Assembly (NCBI GenBank): GCA_030770545.1
Contig: CM061104.1
Span: 17,803,001-17,867,000 of the forward strand
Direction: 5' to 3'
Source of the DNA: Macropodus opercularis
Lineage: Eukaryota > Chordata > Actinopteri > Anabantiformes > Osphronemidae
Length of the DNA: 64,000 bases
Within the stretch, counting starts at the first letter, position 1. Each line of letters starts with the position of its first letter. The position numbers and the translations under genes are program-made. This document shows positions 11,261 to 22,713 of this stretch, in pieces. Under the pieces are notes generated by a model. The model did no database searches, was not told the DNA's origin, and saw only the letters and a program-made list of their open reading frames with translations.

Positions 11261-14200
11261 TTCAACACCGAACTGAAGTTCATCGTTAGGATTCGTGAAT
11301 CTACATCAGAAACAAACACTAATGCACATGTTTATGTCAGACATAAATATCTGTGTTAACTGTCCCAAATCTTAAACGTACCCTCAGGAATCCTCTGATC
11401 TAATCGCGTTTGTTTCGTGTGGCGGTTGTTCAGGAGACTGAGACTGTTGCTGCTGGTACATGTGCAGCGGTTCTAATGACACTATTGATCCCTTTAGCGC
11501 TGTTGCTGTAAGGTTGTAGTGACAACCTTTAGTCGGCCCACACTGACATTTACACTTGTCATGTTGTTTGTACTCTGTACGTGTGATTCTGACATTAGCA
11601 AAATGTGGACGCAGAAATGTGGCATATGGGTCAGTGTTGGAAACGAGCTGTGGAAAAGTCGGTTGGCGGTTCCTTTATGCTGAAAACAAACCTTACAGAC
11701 CTGTCATTTCAGAAGATCAGTAATCAGATTAGTGTTTAGCTGACGGTTTCCACCCACATGAAGCAGATTAACAGCTTGGTAAATTTTGTCCAAATGTTAC
11801 CAAATTAACTGCACAGATTACTACTCATTCACAGAGCAGAGACTGAGATGTGTCTCAAGCTGCATCCACCAGCTTGGTTTTGACTGCAGCGAGAAAGAGC
11901 ACAGAGTCTTTAGGTTAAACAGCATCTAGACCTCAGGAGTAAGGGTTAGGGTGAGCTCATAACATAGTGTGACCCCAGAAATCCAGTCAATAACACACTG
12001 GTTTAGTCTTCACAACAACCGCTTTCTATTGGCATCCACACGTATTTTCTCACTTTCTTGTTTGCTCGTTTTATTCTCATGAATTTGATCATAGTCCAAC
12101 CCGTAGTGTCACATTAGCAAACCAGTCGTCAGGTTGCCTTTACATCGGTCTGTCTCTTGTAAGAGTAGCTCCAATGATTTTAGTAATTGTCTCCAGACTA
12201 ACCTTGTTTACTGCGACATGGATACCAACTTCAGAGATCATCAATTTATTAATATGCTGAAACTCATATTTCAGAGCGACAGTGAAGTCTGAGTGGAACG
12301 CAACACTTAATCAATGGTGAGCTAAATAAAGTGGCTGCTTTCTCCCAGAGAAAACCTTGTGATGCTAATGGATCGTGTTTCTGTTTGTCATCAGACTAAT
12401 TGGCTTTGACTGGTGACCACATGATGAGGTCGACTGCTAGACGCTAGGTGGTGAGAGCAAACTCTAAACAACTCTAAAGTTCTGATCCATAGACTGTACT
12501 TTAAATACGGTATTTATAGGCATTATTTTAGTACTTTCTAGTTGCCTTTAGAGCCTTTTCCACATTTGCAGCCATAAGCAGCTCCTTCATTTGCATTGGG
12601 GATTGAAAGAGGGATTCCATTCCATGCATCCTCCACTCAGCATACTGTACCTAAACCACGACTATAAATAGTACGCAGCGGTCTCCTCTGTATCCATATG
12701 CAAAACTTAAGATGCAGGAAAGATTATGATGTTTAAAACATTGCAATATAGCAGCAGTCATTATTTATTTAAACCGGAGGATCTGTCGCTAAGCACTCAG
12801 TCGCTGCCTGCCACTACACACTCTGTGAAACTGATGCTTTCTCAATGTGAAAGGGAAGCTTCGTGGATTTAACATGTAGAGGTCGTTCCACTAGTTTGTC
12901 TGAAGAACACAGTCCCTGAGAACTGTCGTCAAGTCTGACAGCACCTGATAACACCGCGGTAATCATCTCAGTCTGGGCCGAGAGCACATAGATAAACCGT
13001 TTCCCTCCATGTTAACATCCTGCTCAGCGACTAACCCTTATAGCCCAATGCAAGCCAATGGAAGCGATGGGTCTCGTTGTGTTTGAAAGCCCTTTACTTC
13101 AGCAAGCGCTTCCCTCAGCTGCCTTCCCTAAGTAGGATCAGTGTGTGTGCGCGTGTGTGTTACAGAGACAGATGGAAGGATGGACAGTCTGTCACAGAGC
13201 CAGATCATCAGGCTCAAAGCTCGTGTACTACTGCAGCTTCTGGTCATTTCTGTACATCTGTTTGAACTTCAGGTGAATATTTATCCACCATGTGGCTTTT
13301 AGTCAAATGTTTAGACGTCTTTGTAGTTCGTCCGACGACTTAGAACCTCCGTTTTAACCCGTTACCCACCTTGTACTTCACCTAAAGAACAGAAAGACAG
13401 ATTACAGTTCACACACTCAGAGACGGAATCAGTTTGATGAGGCTAGATATGGTTTGGCATCTGAATGCATAGATGAACCAAACACTGATAGTTACTAAGC
13501 TGGGATAGACTGAATTTGTATGCAGTTCATCTTTTCTGGGCTTTTTACGTCGATATTTGACGTCCAGGTGGGACTGGAGAACAACGAGCAGGTGAGGGTG
13601 GGGCTTAGCTAGAGAGATATACCTTTACCTGCACAGATAAAGATAAAACGCTGTCCTCTCTTTTTTAAGTTATGACACTTCATCACATGTGGCCAATTCT
13701 CCATCTTCAGCCCTCATAGCACATACAATTATGCTTTGCTTGCAAGTATACTCAGCCCTGCTGAATCATCTCAGACTGACTGGATAACACTGCAGCATGT
13801 GCTAGTCTTAATGTGTGATACTGTACTTCACTGGGAATCCGTCCCTAGTGACGTTGGTGCGTACTGCTACCCCAGGCAATCGCTACAGCAGCTTTGTGTG
13901 GGGACCATTTCACAGAATGCAGCATTTAATCAGTTCCATAACATTGTGGTCAACGAATCAAACCTAGCTTTCCTCCCTCCTCCTGCTGCAGAATGAAGCA
14001 TTGCAGTATTGGATTCATTCAGTGTGCCACTGGCGTCTGTAACTTTAATCCTCACAGCTCAAATCTCTTTTCTGTTACTGGACAAGACTGGAAGATAAAG
14101 TGTGACTGTAGATAAGCTCTAAATGTAAACCAACCCTTTAATATTTGTTTGGCAGTGTGGGATGTCTGATAACCGACGTTGGGAGCTTTCTCCTCCATGT

Positions 14201-17200
14201 CCGGATTCATTTATGTAGGGAGCAGTGATTTTTATTTGGATTTAAGTTGTTGAATTTACCATGAATCCTGAAAAAGGGCTACATTAATGAAATGTAGTAT
14301 TACCACACCATCCATCTGCATTGCTGCTCTGTATCAGGGTCTGGATCTTATTGACAACAATGCTCCAGACACATGACTTCAAACAGTGTCATAGGCTGGT
14401 TGAAACTAGTTGTTGTTGAGCTCCACATAGTTATTGTTAGATTCTGAGACCTGCAGCAATAAGTCAGCAAACACAAAAAAGAGCTAATTCTCTTCTATTT
14501 TAAATAGAGAAAGTAAATAAGTGTGAGTAGTTTTCTGTCTTTTAATATTTGAGGCAGGTATATTTCACAATTAGACGCTGTGCAACTCCATATGCTTTCT
14601 GTTTTATTTGGAGCTTAAGCAAAATTCTCCTGTAACTACTGCAATCATTTCCATTACTGCTGCTGTTCGTGTTGTTGCTGTTAGAGGAGTATTTGAAGCC
14701 CCCCCTGTAGAATTTCCTGTTGTCCAAGTCCCCCCTGCAGGGACGTTATTGTCACTGATAATAGAGAGTCTTTGTGGGCAACAAGAAAATGAGTGCCCAC
14801 ATGCCAAATAATGCAGTATTCATTCACAAAATAATGTTCCCTGCCACAAAAGAAAGTTTTAGCAGCTATATTTTCACAAACACGCTTCGCCTACAGCAAC
14901 AGACAGAAATAGAGGTTTGTGACCCATACAAGGTTTTCTAAAAATAGTTTTGTATTAAGGAACATAACAGGTCATCATTATTATACATTTAATGATGATA
15001 TATCCTCTTTGTTGATAAGGAAGAAATTAAATAAACATACACAATTTAAAAAAAGGGTTATAAGATTGAAACCCTTCTCACTGAACTTGTTTAATTTGAT
15101 TATTAATGTATTTTCTTGTCTTGTATCAAAACCAGCACATTCACACGGCTTTTAAATTGTGACTGATCAGAGCAACGACTGGTTTTATTTCAACTGCCAT
15201 GAAATTCATTATTTGTTTATGTTTGCTGCTTGAGCTGTTAATCGTATTACAGAAAGTTCTATGAAGAGGGGAACAGAGTGTCGGTGTGAAACGCACTGCC
15301 AGGGGTGGTTTTGCATCAAAACTCTCATAGATTTTTAGTTGTTGTGTTTCATTATTTTGTTTGTATTGTGTCACTGTGCAAAGTGAATCATCTCAAACTA
15401 ATTCAGTATACAACAGTCATGGGGATGTGCTTGTGCACGTCGCAGAGCTTTATTCTCCATTGTACCGGAGGAAAGCACAATGATCTCATTATGTCACAAG
15501 AGGTGCATTCATACCCATATACTGGAGCATGGTCACCAATTCCATAAGGCGCCAGTGTATGTATGTTTTGACTTGAGAACTCAAAGAGCTGTTGAATCAT
15601 CATGTCCCTTCTCCACCGCGTGAGTCACCCTCTCGAGACCTAGTTTCAAGGGAATCCTGGGCTCGCCGCTATGCTTGACTTGAGCATTGATGCCACTGTC
15701 ATTGTCCTTTGCTTTGTGAGTCACGCTGTCACCCACAGGAACATCAAGCCTGAACAATATAATAACGATGATGAGCAGTGGGATATCCAACAGTACCACA
15801 GTCTACTGTTAGTAGATGGTCTTTGTACGTTTAGCACAAACAGTTGCATGATTGACCAATTAAAAACGATAAAAGTGACGTTTCCCTCTCAGTGAATGGA
15901 CTGTTACTCAGTTCCCGGGGTTTAGTCATTCTTTCACATTTAACTCCACTGCAGTCCTTTAACAACAATTTAATAATTCCAGTAATAGATTTTGTCTGAG
16001 AGGCACAATATTTGTCATTTTGTCAGAGGATATTTCAGCCTGTGCAGCGCTGTTTGTTTTGTGAAGCACAAAGACACATGGTCAACTTGCCTTCAAACAG
16101 TGTTTGGCCTTCTATGAGATTACTGTAATGACTCCACTCTCCAATTGCTCTGTACAGCTCCAATCAATAGAGTAGACTATGGCAGTTCGACCTGGCAAAG
16201 CGCTTTCTCACTGTAAAGCCGTCACCTCCAACATGTGGCACTTATTCAATAAGTTATTTAACACAAGGCATCAGCAATTAGGTTTGATTTTGTTTGTACC
16301 ATATAATGTAGCAGAAACAAGCCTGTTTGTAAGAAACCGTATCAGCACGGCTTCATTTACTCCCGTGTAAAATGAGCTGCTCTGGTTTTCATTGTCCGTC
16401 TAAAGTAGAGTCTGTGATTATACGTCATAGGTCACTTCAGGTGATGCAGGCTCCATATTAAATGGCATGAAAGTCAAACAAAACAGACTCTACTGAAAGG
16501 GCAGCTTAAATGTGTTGACAGGTTCATATGACCCGACCGCTCTAGACTGGGCACCAGAGCCCGATGTGCTACCTCCACTTTCTGCATATTGTAAATTTTG
16601 CAGCCGCTGACGCCTCTGATTTCTGCATCACTTGTTGTTTACCATATGCATCTCATTTTATCCTTTGCCTGCTAGTAATAGACAAATCTGTCTCCATAAA
16701 TATAAATATAATAAAAGAATAGGGCCACAAGTCAACTGTTTGCTTTAAGCTGTTGGACGGATGAAGCAACACGGGCAGATAGGGAACGTCTTTAACATAT
16801 TGTCTGCAGCAGATTATTTGCATACTGTGAATACATTTTTGGTTATGTAATAAATAATAATAAATACATTATTTTGTTAGCCATTAACCATATCCTGTCT
16901 ATGCATATAAACAAACCTAATAATAATACTCTGATGTCAGTCATCTGCCCAGAAACCAATGAACCTAAATCATCTGATCAAAAAGCGAATTTATTTTTAG
17001 TAAGAATGTCACAAGGTGGTAATAATATCTGTAACATGGACTCATTTTGACAGTCAGTATTTCAGGGGCATGTCATCATCTGTCACGTGAAAACAATTAC
17101 CACTTGTTGTAAAGCTTTCCCACCACTCGCCTTTAAAGGACTGTCAGGTTTTTATCACAGAGAATTTTTAATTATAGAAACAAAGTAATCATGAAATGAG

Positions 17201-18189
17201 ATTTTAATTTATTACAAATGCAGGCTTTCATTTTGTAATTGCCAGCTTTTTCCACCATCAAATAATTGTTTTGTGTTTTACATTCAGGCTTTAGCTTATC
17301 AGGTTAGATAATTTGCTGCTTTTCCTTTTTATATCTGATAATAACATTATTAATAAGTTATTATATTTGGTTTCTGGACTCACGGTGAAGTGAAATAATG
17401 ACTCTAAACAAACTGTCGTGGATTTATTTAATGTCAGAACCAGGTTTATGAAATGAAACAAAGCAATCCTGAGATGCTTTGTTAATTTAGCAAAAATGTG
17501 GGCTTTTGTTTGTTCATTATTTAATCTGTCAAGTTGATCTACTGTATTATCGCTGATCAACTCCTAAATAGACAATATACGTACACATGGACATCAACAT
17601 AGCATCAGCGCTCTACTCCACATCTGTCCAGTGTGTTGCTGACTATGGTTTGTAATTTCAAGTGGTGAAGTGTACAGTATCATCCACCTACACAGACAGA
17701 GATGAAGTGTAACCTTAGCGCTTCAGTCTGCTGGTTGTCCTGCTCATGCTTTAACCATTAGCCAAGAAACCCCAAATCCCTGATAAGAACCGTCTCAGAG
17801 GAGCAAGGCAGCAGAGGGCAACGCTGCAGAACAATTAGTCGCAACCCTAACGAACTAAGTGTTAATGATGAGTTGAAGAACCGTAACTTACCACGCTTGA
17901 GATAACATATAATAAAGCCTGGATGGCACCCAGAGGAAAAGTAATTTGTCAAGTAAAAAGACTGAGAATTAACATTAATGCTGCGTGAGCTTGACTATGG
18001 CTGTGTAACTATGGCAATGGGTTTAAATCACGTACATGTAGGAATTCAAAACGAGCTGTTCATCTTTAGCTCAAGATATCAAGATATGCTTTACAGGCCC
18101 CTCAGGAAAACTAGTCTTAGATTCAACATCGCTGCATCACATTATCATCAAACATGCTCAGGAGCATGTTTGTAATTGCTCATGGCTAA

Positions 18190-18204
18190 ACACACACACA
18201 CACA
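18190..18204. repeat. Short (AC)n microsatellite
   Basis: Seven pure AC units followed by AAATCC. Confidence 0.8.
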
Positions 18205-20050
18205 AATCCATACATAGTACAGTAAGTCTGAAAATGCAATGCAAGAAAATCAAGCAAAGCATGTCGTATATAAAAGACAAGTCTATGATGACTTATAACG
18301 TTTGTCTTTGCTGCGTCTCTGCTGATGTCACCAAAGTATGTGATGCTAAGACACACAGACGCAGGCCTCCATATACCCATGAATATGCTCAGGGCATGCA
18401 TAATAAATATACACCTTGTCAACATCTCACTGCAGCTAATTATCTGCTCAAGAACCTAAATTGGTTACCTGTCTAAAAAATGTACCAGGCCAACAAAAAG
18501 GTTTGTGTTATTGTTTTCAATTAAAATCATCTGATTATCTGTGATGGTTTCCAGTCATGTACAGTAACAACAGGCAATTTGTACTGAACAGGTAATAAAA
18601 ATACCTACGTGAGCAGCAGGCTCATTCAGCTGAGCAGTGAATAAACGGATCAAATTAATGACATGTCAAATCGGATTCGCGAGTGAATTGCTGTACATAA
18701 CAATGGGAATAGACATGTCTTTGCTGTTGTGGCAGTATTGTGTTCATTATGGTCAGTGTATCTGAAACTCAGGTCCCCGAGTTCAAACCCAAACATTTCA
18801 CTTTAAACTGAGAACTGAGAAGTTAAATTAACATAAACATAAATTGATACGGATGTTAAGGCTGCTTCTTCAAATATGCAAATCTTTTATTTAAGTCTAC
18901 CGGCTGTAACTCTAACAGTCCTTTTTTGTACCAAGTGGTTTTCTTTAGTTAATTAGTAATCCTTGTAATCAACAGGCACAGAAAGTAAAGTATCCTTTAG
19001 ATTTAGTTAAATTCAAGCAGCTAAATAAAACTCGCTGGCTTCACAAGCGTTTAGCTCTATTAAACTTACGCTGTCAAGGAACTATCTCACAGCATTCAGA
19101 CCTGTTAGAAACACGAGACATAACGAAGCTGGCTTCTAATGGTCACTAGTTTGGAGGAGCTAATGCTACACAATGCTCTTTAAATGGAAGCCAGTCGATA
19201 ACAACGTTCTGGTCTGCGTTATTGTTGCTGTGTGGCTGCTTTCTGAGGCTTTTCAACCACTGCCTCCTGTGCTATTTTACAAACAAAGCATTTGAAGTGA
19301 AGGACGACTAATTGATGCTGATTGTGGACTGGACTTATGCGTCGGATTAGCCTGCACGGAGGTGGCAGTTCTTGACTTTTCAACTTGCCAGTTCCTCCCA
19401 CAGCTGCCCTGACTTATCTGTTTTCCTCCATGTGTCTGACTGAATCCAGTGCGCTGCTCACAGCTGACATTTAATGGCACAGACAGCGACATCCAGACAC
19501 CACGTCATTAGCTGACACTTCAATACTATTGTTACACTGTCACCTCATACAGACTGATGAAAAGATTTTAGGGGAAATAAATGTACAATGGAAGTAATTT
19601 GAGAGTGTGTTATTTTAAGTTTAAAGGGAATCACACCTCCCTCTCTTTTTGACAGCTGGTCGTAGTGCAGCAGCTCAGAACTTTGGGCATTCGGGCAGTT
19701 TCCATTAAGCACAGCTCCATGCTAACCTTCCTTTAGTTAAGTCTGCAACGACAGCCCCGGGTTTGTGGATCCTGACTATGGCGCCAGCTCCCAGCAGCCC
19801 CAGTGTCACCTTGAGGCCATGGACTGATCAACAAAACTAGATCACTACTCGCCTACTCTACTACTGTCTGTGAAAATTAGGATCCAAACCTATGTAACAC
19901 CTATGATCTATATATTGCCCTCTGCACCACTTTTCCTGGATGTGAGGTTCAAAAGTCGGTCAGTGTCTCCTTGTGTAAGCCTTCCTAGAAAAGCTTATGC
20001 CAGTAAACATACAAACAACCAATACATTTATGAGATTCAAGCTGTTAAGG

Positions 20051-20083
20051 CATCATCATTATCAGCATCATCATCATCATCAC
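20051..20083. repeat. Imperfect (ATC)n microsatellite
   Basis: CATCATCATTATCAG followed by CATCATCATCATCATCA. Confidence 0.8.
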
Positions 20084-21660
20084 AGCCTGGGTCTGCTAGT
20101 TCCGACAGCAGAGCTGATACAGACAGCCAATAAATAAAACCTCAAATAATTATAATATGCAAATCACTTGCTGAAGTCCAAGTATGAAGCAGAAGACTCG
20201 GTCTCTGACTAAATAGATTCTGTTTGTTAATCTGACCTCATTCTGCTCTTTGACAGGGATTTTTATTCTGAAAACCATCCTGATAGACACATGGGTCTTT
20301 TACCTAAGGAAGCAATTTGGAACAAGTTACAGAAAAACAAGTCTTGAGTTCATACAATCTTTTGCATCTCTGGTGACAGCCAGGCTTTGTATCCGTTCAG
20401 CTGCCCTCCTCGACTAAATCTCTGGGTAAAACTAGGTTCGACAGGCTGCCTGTGCCAACCTCAAAGGCTGCCAGTCACATGTCCTGACGCAACCTCGGGC
20501 TGCCCGCTCTGTCAGGACCACGGGTTGAACAGTTGAGACAGCACAGGGGCATTAAACTCAGGAAAATGAATTCCACCTGCATTGCCCTGCTCTAATCTAG
20601 CTGTCTCTTTGATTGAGGGTTGTGTGCATGTCGTGCTTAAAGATTTAAAGACAATCTCATCCGCTCACAATCTGACTCCAACATTTAGAGTCACTCTCAG
20701 CTTATTGTTTCTACGTCGACACACGGTTTAATGTATTACATCCAACATCACTATTAAGGTAAGGCAGCATTCTGTACTTTGTGTTTTTGGAACATATTCC
20801 CATAAAAAGACATAAATTGAGGCTGCCAAAAACTACAGCGAAGCTGATGCAGCTCGTTCCACTGTGCTGCAGCATCATTGTTGTCCAAAAACTATTAAAA
20901 GCACATCAATTATCCCAACAGTTGCTGTGGGTGACTGGTTCCTTCATTACAATCATAGAGCCAGTTCCACATACACCATTCCGCTGCCATAAATACTCAC
21001 TAGAGCGTCCAAACGGCTGCTGAAAATAATCCCTCACAAATGCAGTATTTACTCGTCTTTCATTTGTTAAAACTACAGTGCGCAGCTATTTTAGGAAAAA
21101 GGAAAACTTAAGTGTCAGAGACAGCAGGCGGCTGTCAGCTTTATCCTTTGAATCCTCAGTCCGCCGGCTTTCTGCGAGGCTGACCTGTGAGAACCAGTGA
21201 CATATCTGGCACAGTGCAGCTATTGTACAGTACGTCTGTAGTGTTTCCACTCTGTCAGTCGAGCAGTGCGCTAAGATTGCTAAGGTACTGTATCTTTTCC
21301 TATGTTTCCCGCTGGTGTGGCTCCTCGTGGTGGCAGTCGAACTGTTCAGCCACAGTGCAGATCAATGTTACACCCAGTCTTCCTTGTCTTTCTCTGACAT
21401 AAAACGCGTCAGATCTGCTACGTGAATTTGAAGTAGATAATTTCTGCAGTTCGATAATTAGCGGTGGAATAAGAGAAATGTCAGCGGCCCACAGTAAAGT
21501 TTAGCTGAGGACGCATGAATTCAAACAAGCAAACAGCCAAAATATCTCCATGTGCTCCATGTGCCGCAGTTTGGTTCGTATTCTGAATCAGCTTATGTTC
21601 ACATGATGAATATACCATAAGCGCAGGTCTTCACCCACACTTCCTTTGTTCAGTAATTTT

Positions 21661-21759
21661 GCTTTCACACCCCCTCTTCATCTCTTTCTCACACCCTCTC
21701 CCCCACGGCTTTAGTGTTTTGCTCCTCCTTTCTTCCCCCATCAACCCCTCCTCCACTCA
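21661..21759 (+). promoter_or_regulatory. Polypyrimidine tract upstream of thsd7a
   Basis: A roughly 100-bp C/T-rich stretch on the plus strand with few purines, ending CTCCACTCAG. It is followed after about 170 bp by a purine-rich tract of the opposite bias. It probably belongs to the proximal promoter of thsd7a, by position only. Confidence 0.45.
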
Positions 21760-21924
21760 GCATTAAGCCCTGCTTGTCTCTCTGCTGCGCTGATCCTGGG
21801 AGCACTGCTTATGGGAGCTCCTCGGACCAGGGTGCGCACTGTCCGTCTCCAGTTTCCTTCCCAGCGCTGCAAGTGGAAGGGGAGTGAGGGAGTAAGAGGG
21901 GCGAAGCTGCCCTCGTGCCCTACA

Positions 21925-22135
21925 CAGGAGAAAGGAAACAGGGAAGGGATGAGAAAGGAAAGTGAAGAACAAAGGGTGAAAGAGAGAAAAGAGTAGATGA
22001 ACGCAGGAGAGAAAAACTGAAAGAATGGAGTAGGAAAAGAGAAAGCTGGGTAGCACAGGGACAAGAGCAAATGAGTGAGCGAATAGGAAACGGGGAGAGA
22101 GAGTGAACGAGAGCAAGCGAGAGGGAGGGAGGCGA
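21925..22135 (+). promoter_or_regulatory. Purine-rich (GA) tract, thsd7a promoter or 5' UTR
   Basis: About 210 bp are overwhelmingly A/G on the plus strand (GAAAGG, GAGAGAGAG, GAGGGAGGGAGG), ending just before AACAACGCTGCAGAC. GA-rich DNA of this sort is common around TATA-less vertebrate promoters. No TATA box was seen and the transcription start cannot be fixed. The tract contains small ATG-initiated ORFs at 21949-21996, 21997-22020 and 22071-22106 that would act as uORFs if transcribed. Confidence 0.5.
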
Positions 22136-22218
22136 ACAACGCTGCAGACACTCGCCCACTGTCACTGCTCCACAGCCAGAGGACAGAGGCAGCAACGGCA
22201 GCAGTGGAAGTGGATAGG

Positions 22219-22269
22219 ATGGAGGAGGAGGACTGTATCATCCATCTGCAGCTCAGTCGCCGTCACTGA
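22219..22269 (+). other. Candidate uORF in the thsd7a 5' leader
   Basis: ATG at 22219 opens a 16-codon frame (MEEEDCIIHLQLSRRH) closed by TGA at 22267-22269. It is out of frame with the main start. It contains the last ATG before 22563, so it is the uORF most likely to be in the mature leader. Conservation is not testable here. Confidence 0.35.
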
Positions 22270-22562
22270 CAGCCTCCCTGTGGGACCATCCTGCCAAGCG
22301 GAGAGCGAAACCATTAAAACAGGAGAGAACTACTCAGTCTGTCCTTCACAAGTACCGGACCTCAACTCCTGCAGGACTGATAACACACACCACCCGCCTC
22401 ACGTTCCTCCTTTCTCTTGCACCCTCATACGCGTACTCACGCCCTCACTCTCAACCTGAAGCACACTTCACGTCCCGCTGCCCCTTGGACTAGTGTGTCT
22501 TTTTGTTGTTCGTGTTTGGATCTCCTGAGCTGAGTGGATTTACTTTTATCCTGTGACGGACC

Positions 22563-22713
22563 ATGGGGCTGGGGTGGAGGGGTACAGCAGGGACCCTCCA
22601 GAAAAGGACAGAGGGAAGCTGGTACCTTTTGGTGACATTGCTGCTGTTGTGTGGTTTCTGGAAGGCTCACACGCAGACAGATGATGGGAAGTCTGTCTAC
22701 TTCTGGGAAACAG
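22563..22713 (+). CDS. thsd7a: thsd7a exon 1 coding part: start and signal peptide
   Basis: ATG 22563 has an ideal Kozak context (GGACCATGG, A at -3 and G at +4), and an in-frame TGA two codons upstream (22554-22556) fixes it as the start. The 50 residues begin MGLGWRGTAG, with a basic and polar n-region, a hydrophobic core YLLVTLLLLCGFW at 21-33, and a likely cleavage around residues 35-38. The exon ends FWET plus the first base of Gly51, before the donor ACAG|GTACTG. Human THSD7A likewise starts MGL and ends this segment in LWKTG. The first 30 nt carry four G-runs (see findings). Confidence 0.9.

Larger units (their letters stand above)
11261..21660. other. Intergenic DNA, tmem106b-thsd7a, distal part
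   Basis: No coding potential recognised. Contents are a mixed GT/GC dinucleotide run near 13141-13160, an AT-rich stretch near 16847-16868, a (CA) run at 18190-18204 and an imperfect (ATC)n tract at 20051-20083. Distal enhancers of either gene could lie here, but nothing in the sequence singles one out. Confidence 0.55.

Noticed and set aside
18770..18800. GAGTTCAAACCC, like a tRNA T-arm
   Set aside because: No acceptor, D or anticodon arms can be built around it.
21741..22241. 166-codon Ser/Leu/Phe-rich frame on the minus strand
   Set aside because: It is the complement of the purine-rich tract, which gives runs of TCT/CTC/TTC codons; low-complexity artefact. It ends opposite the thsd7a leader.
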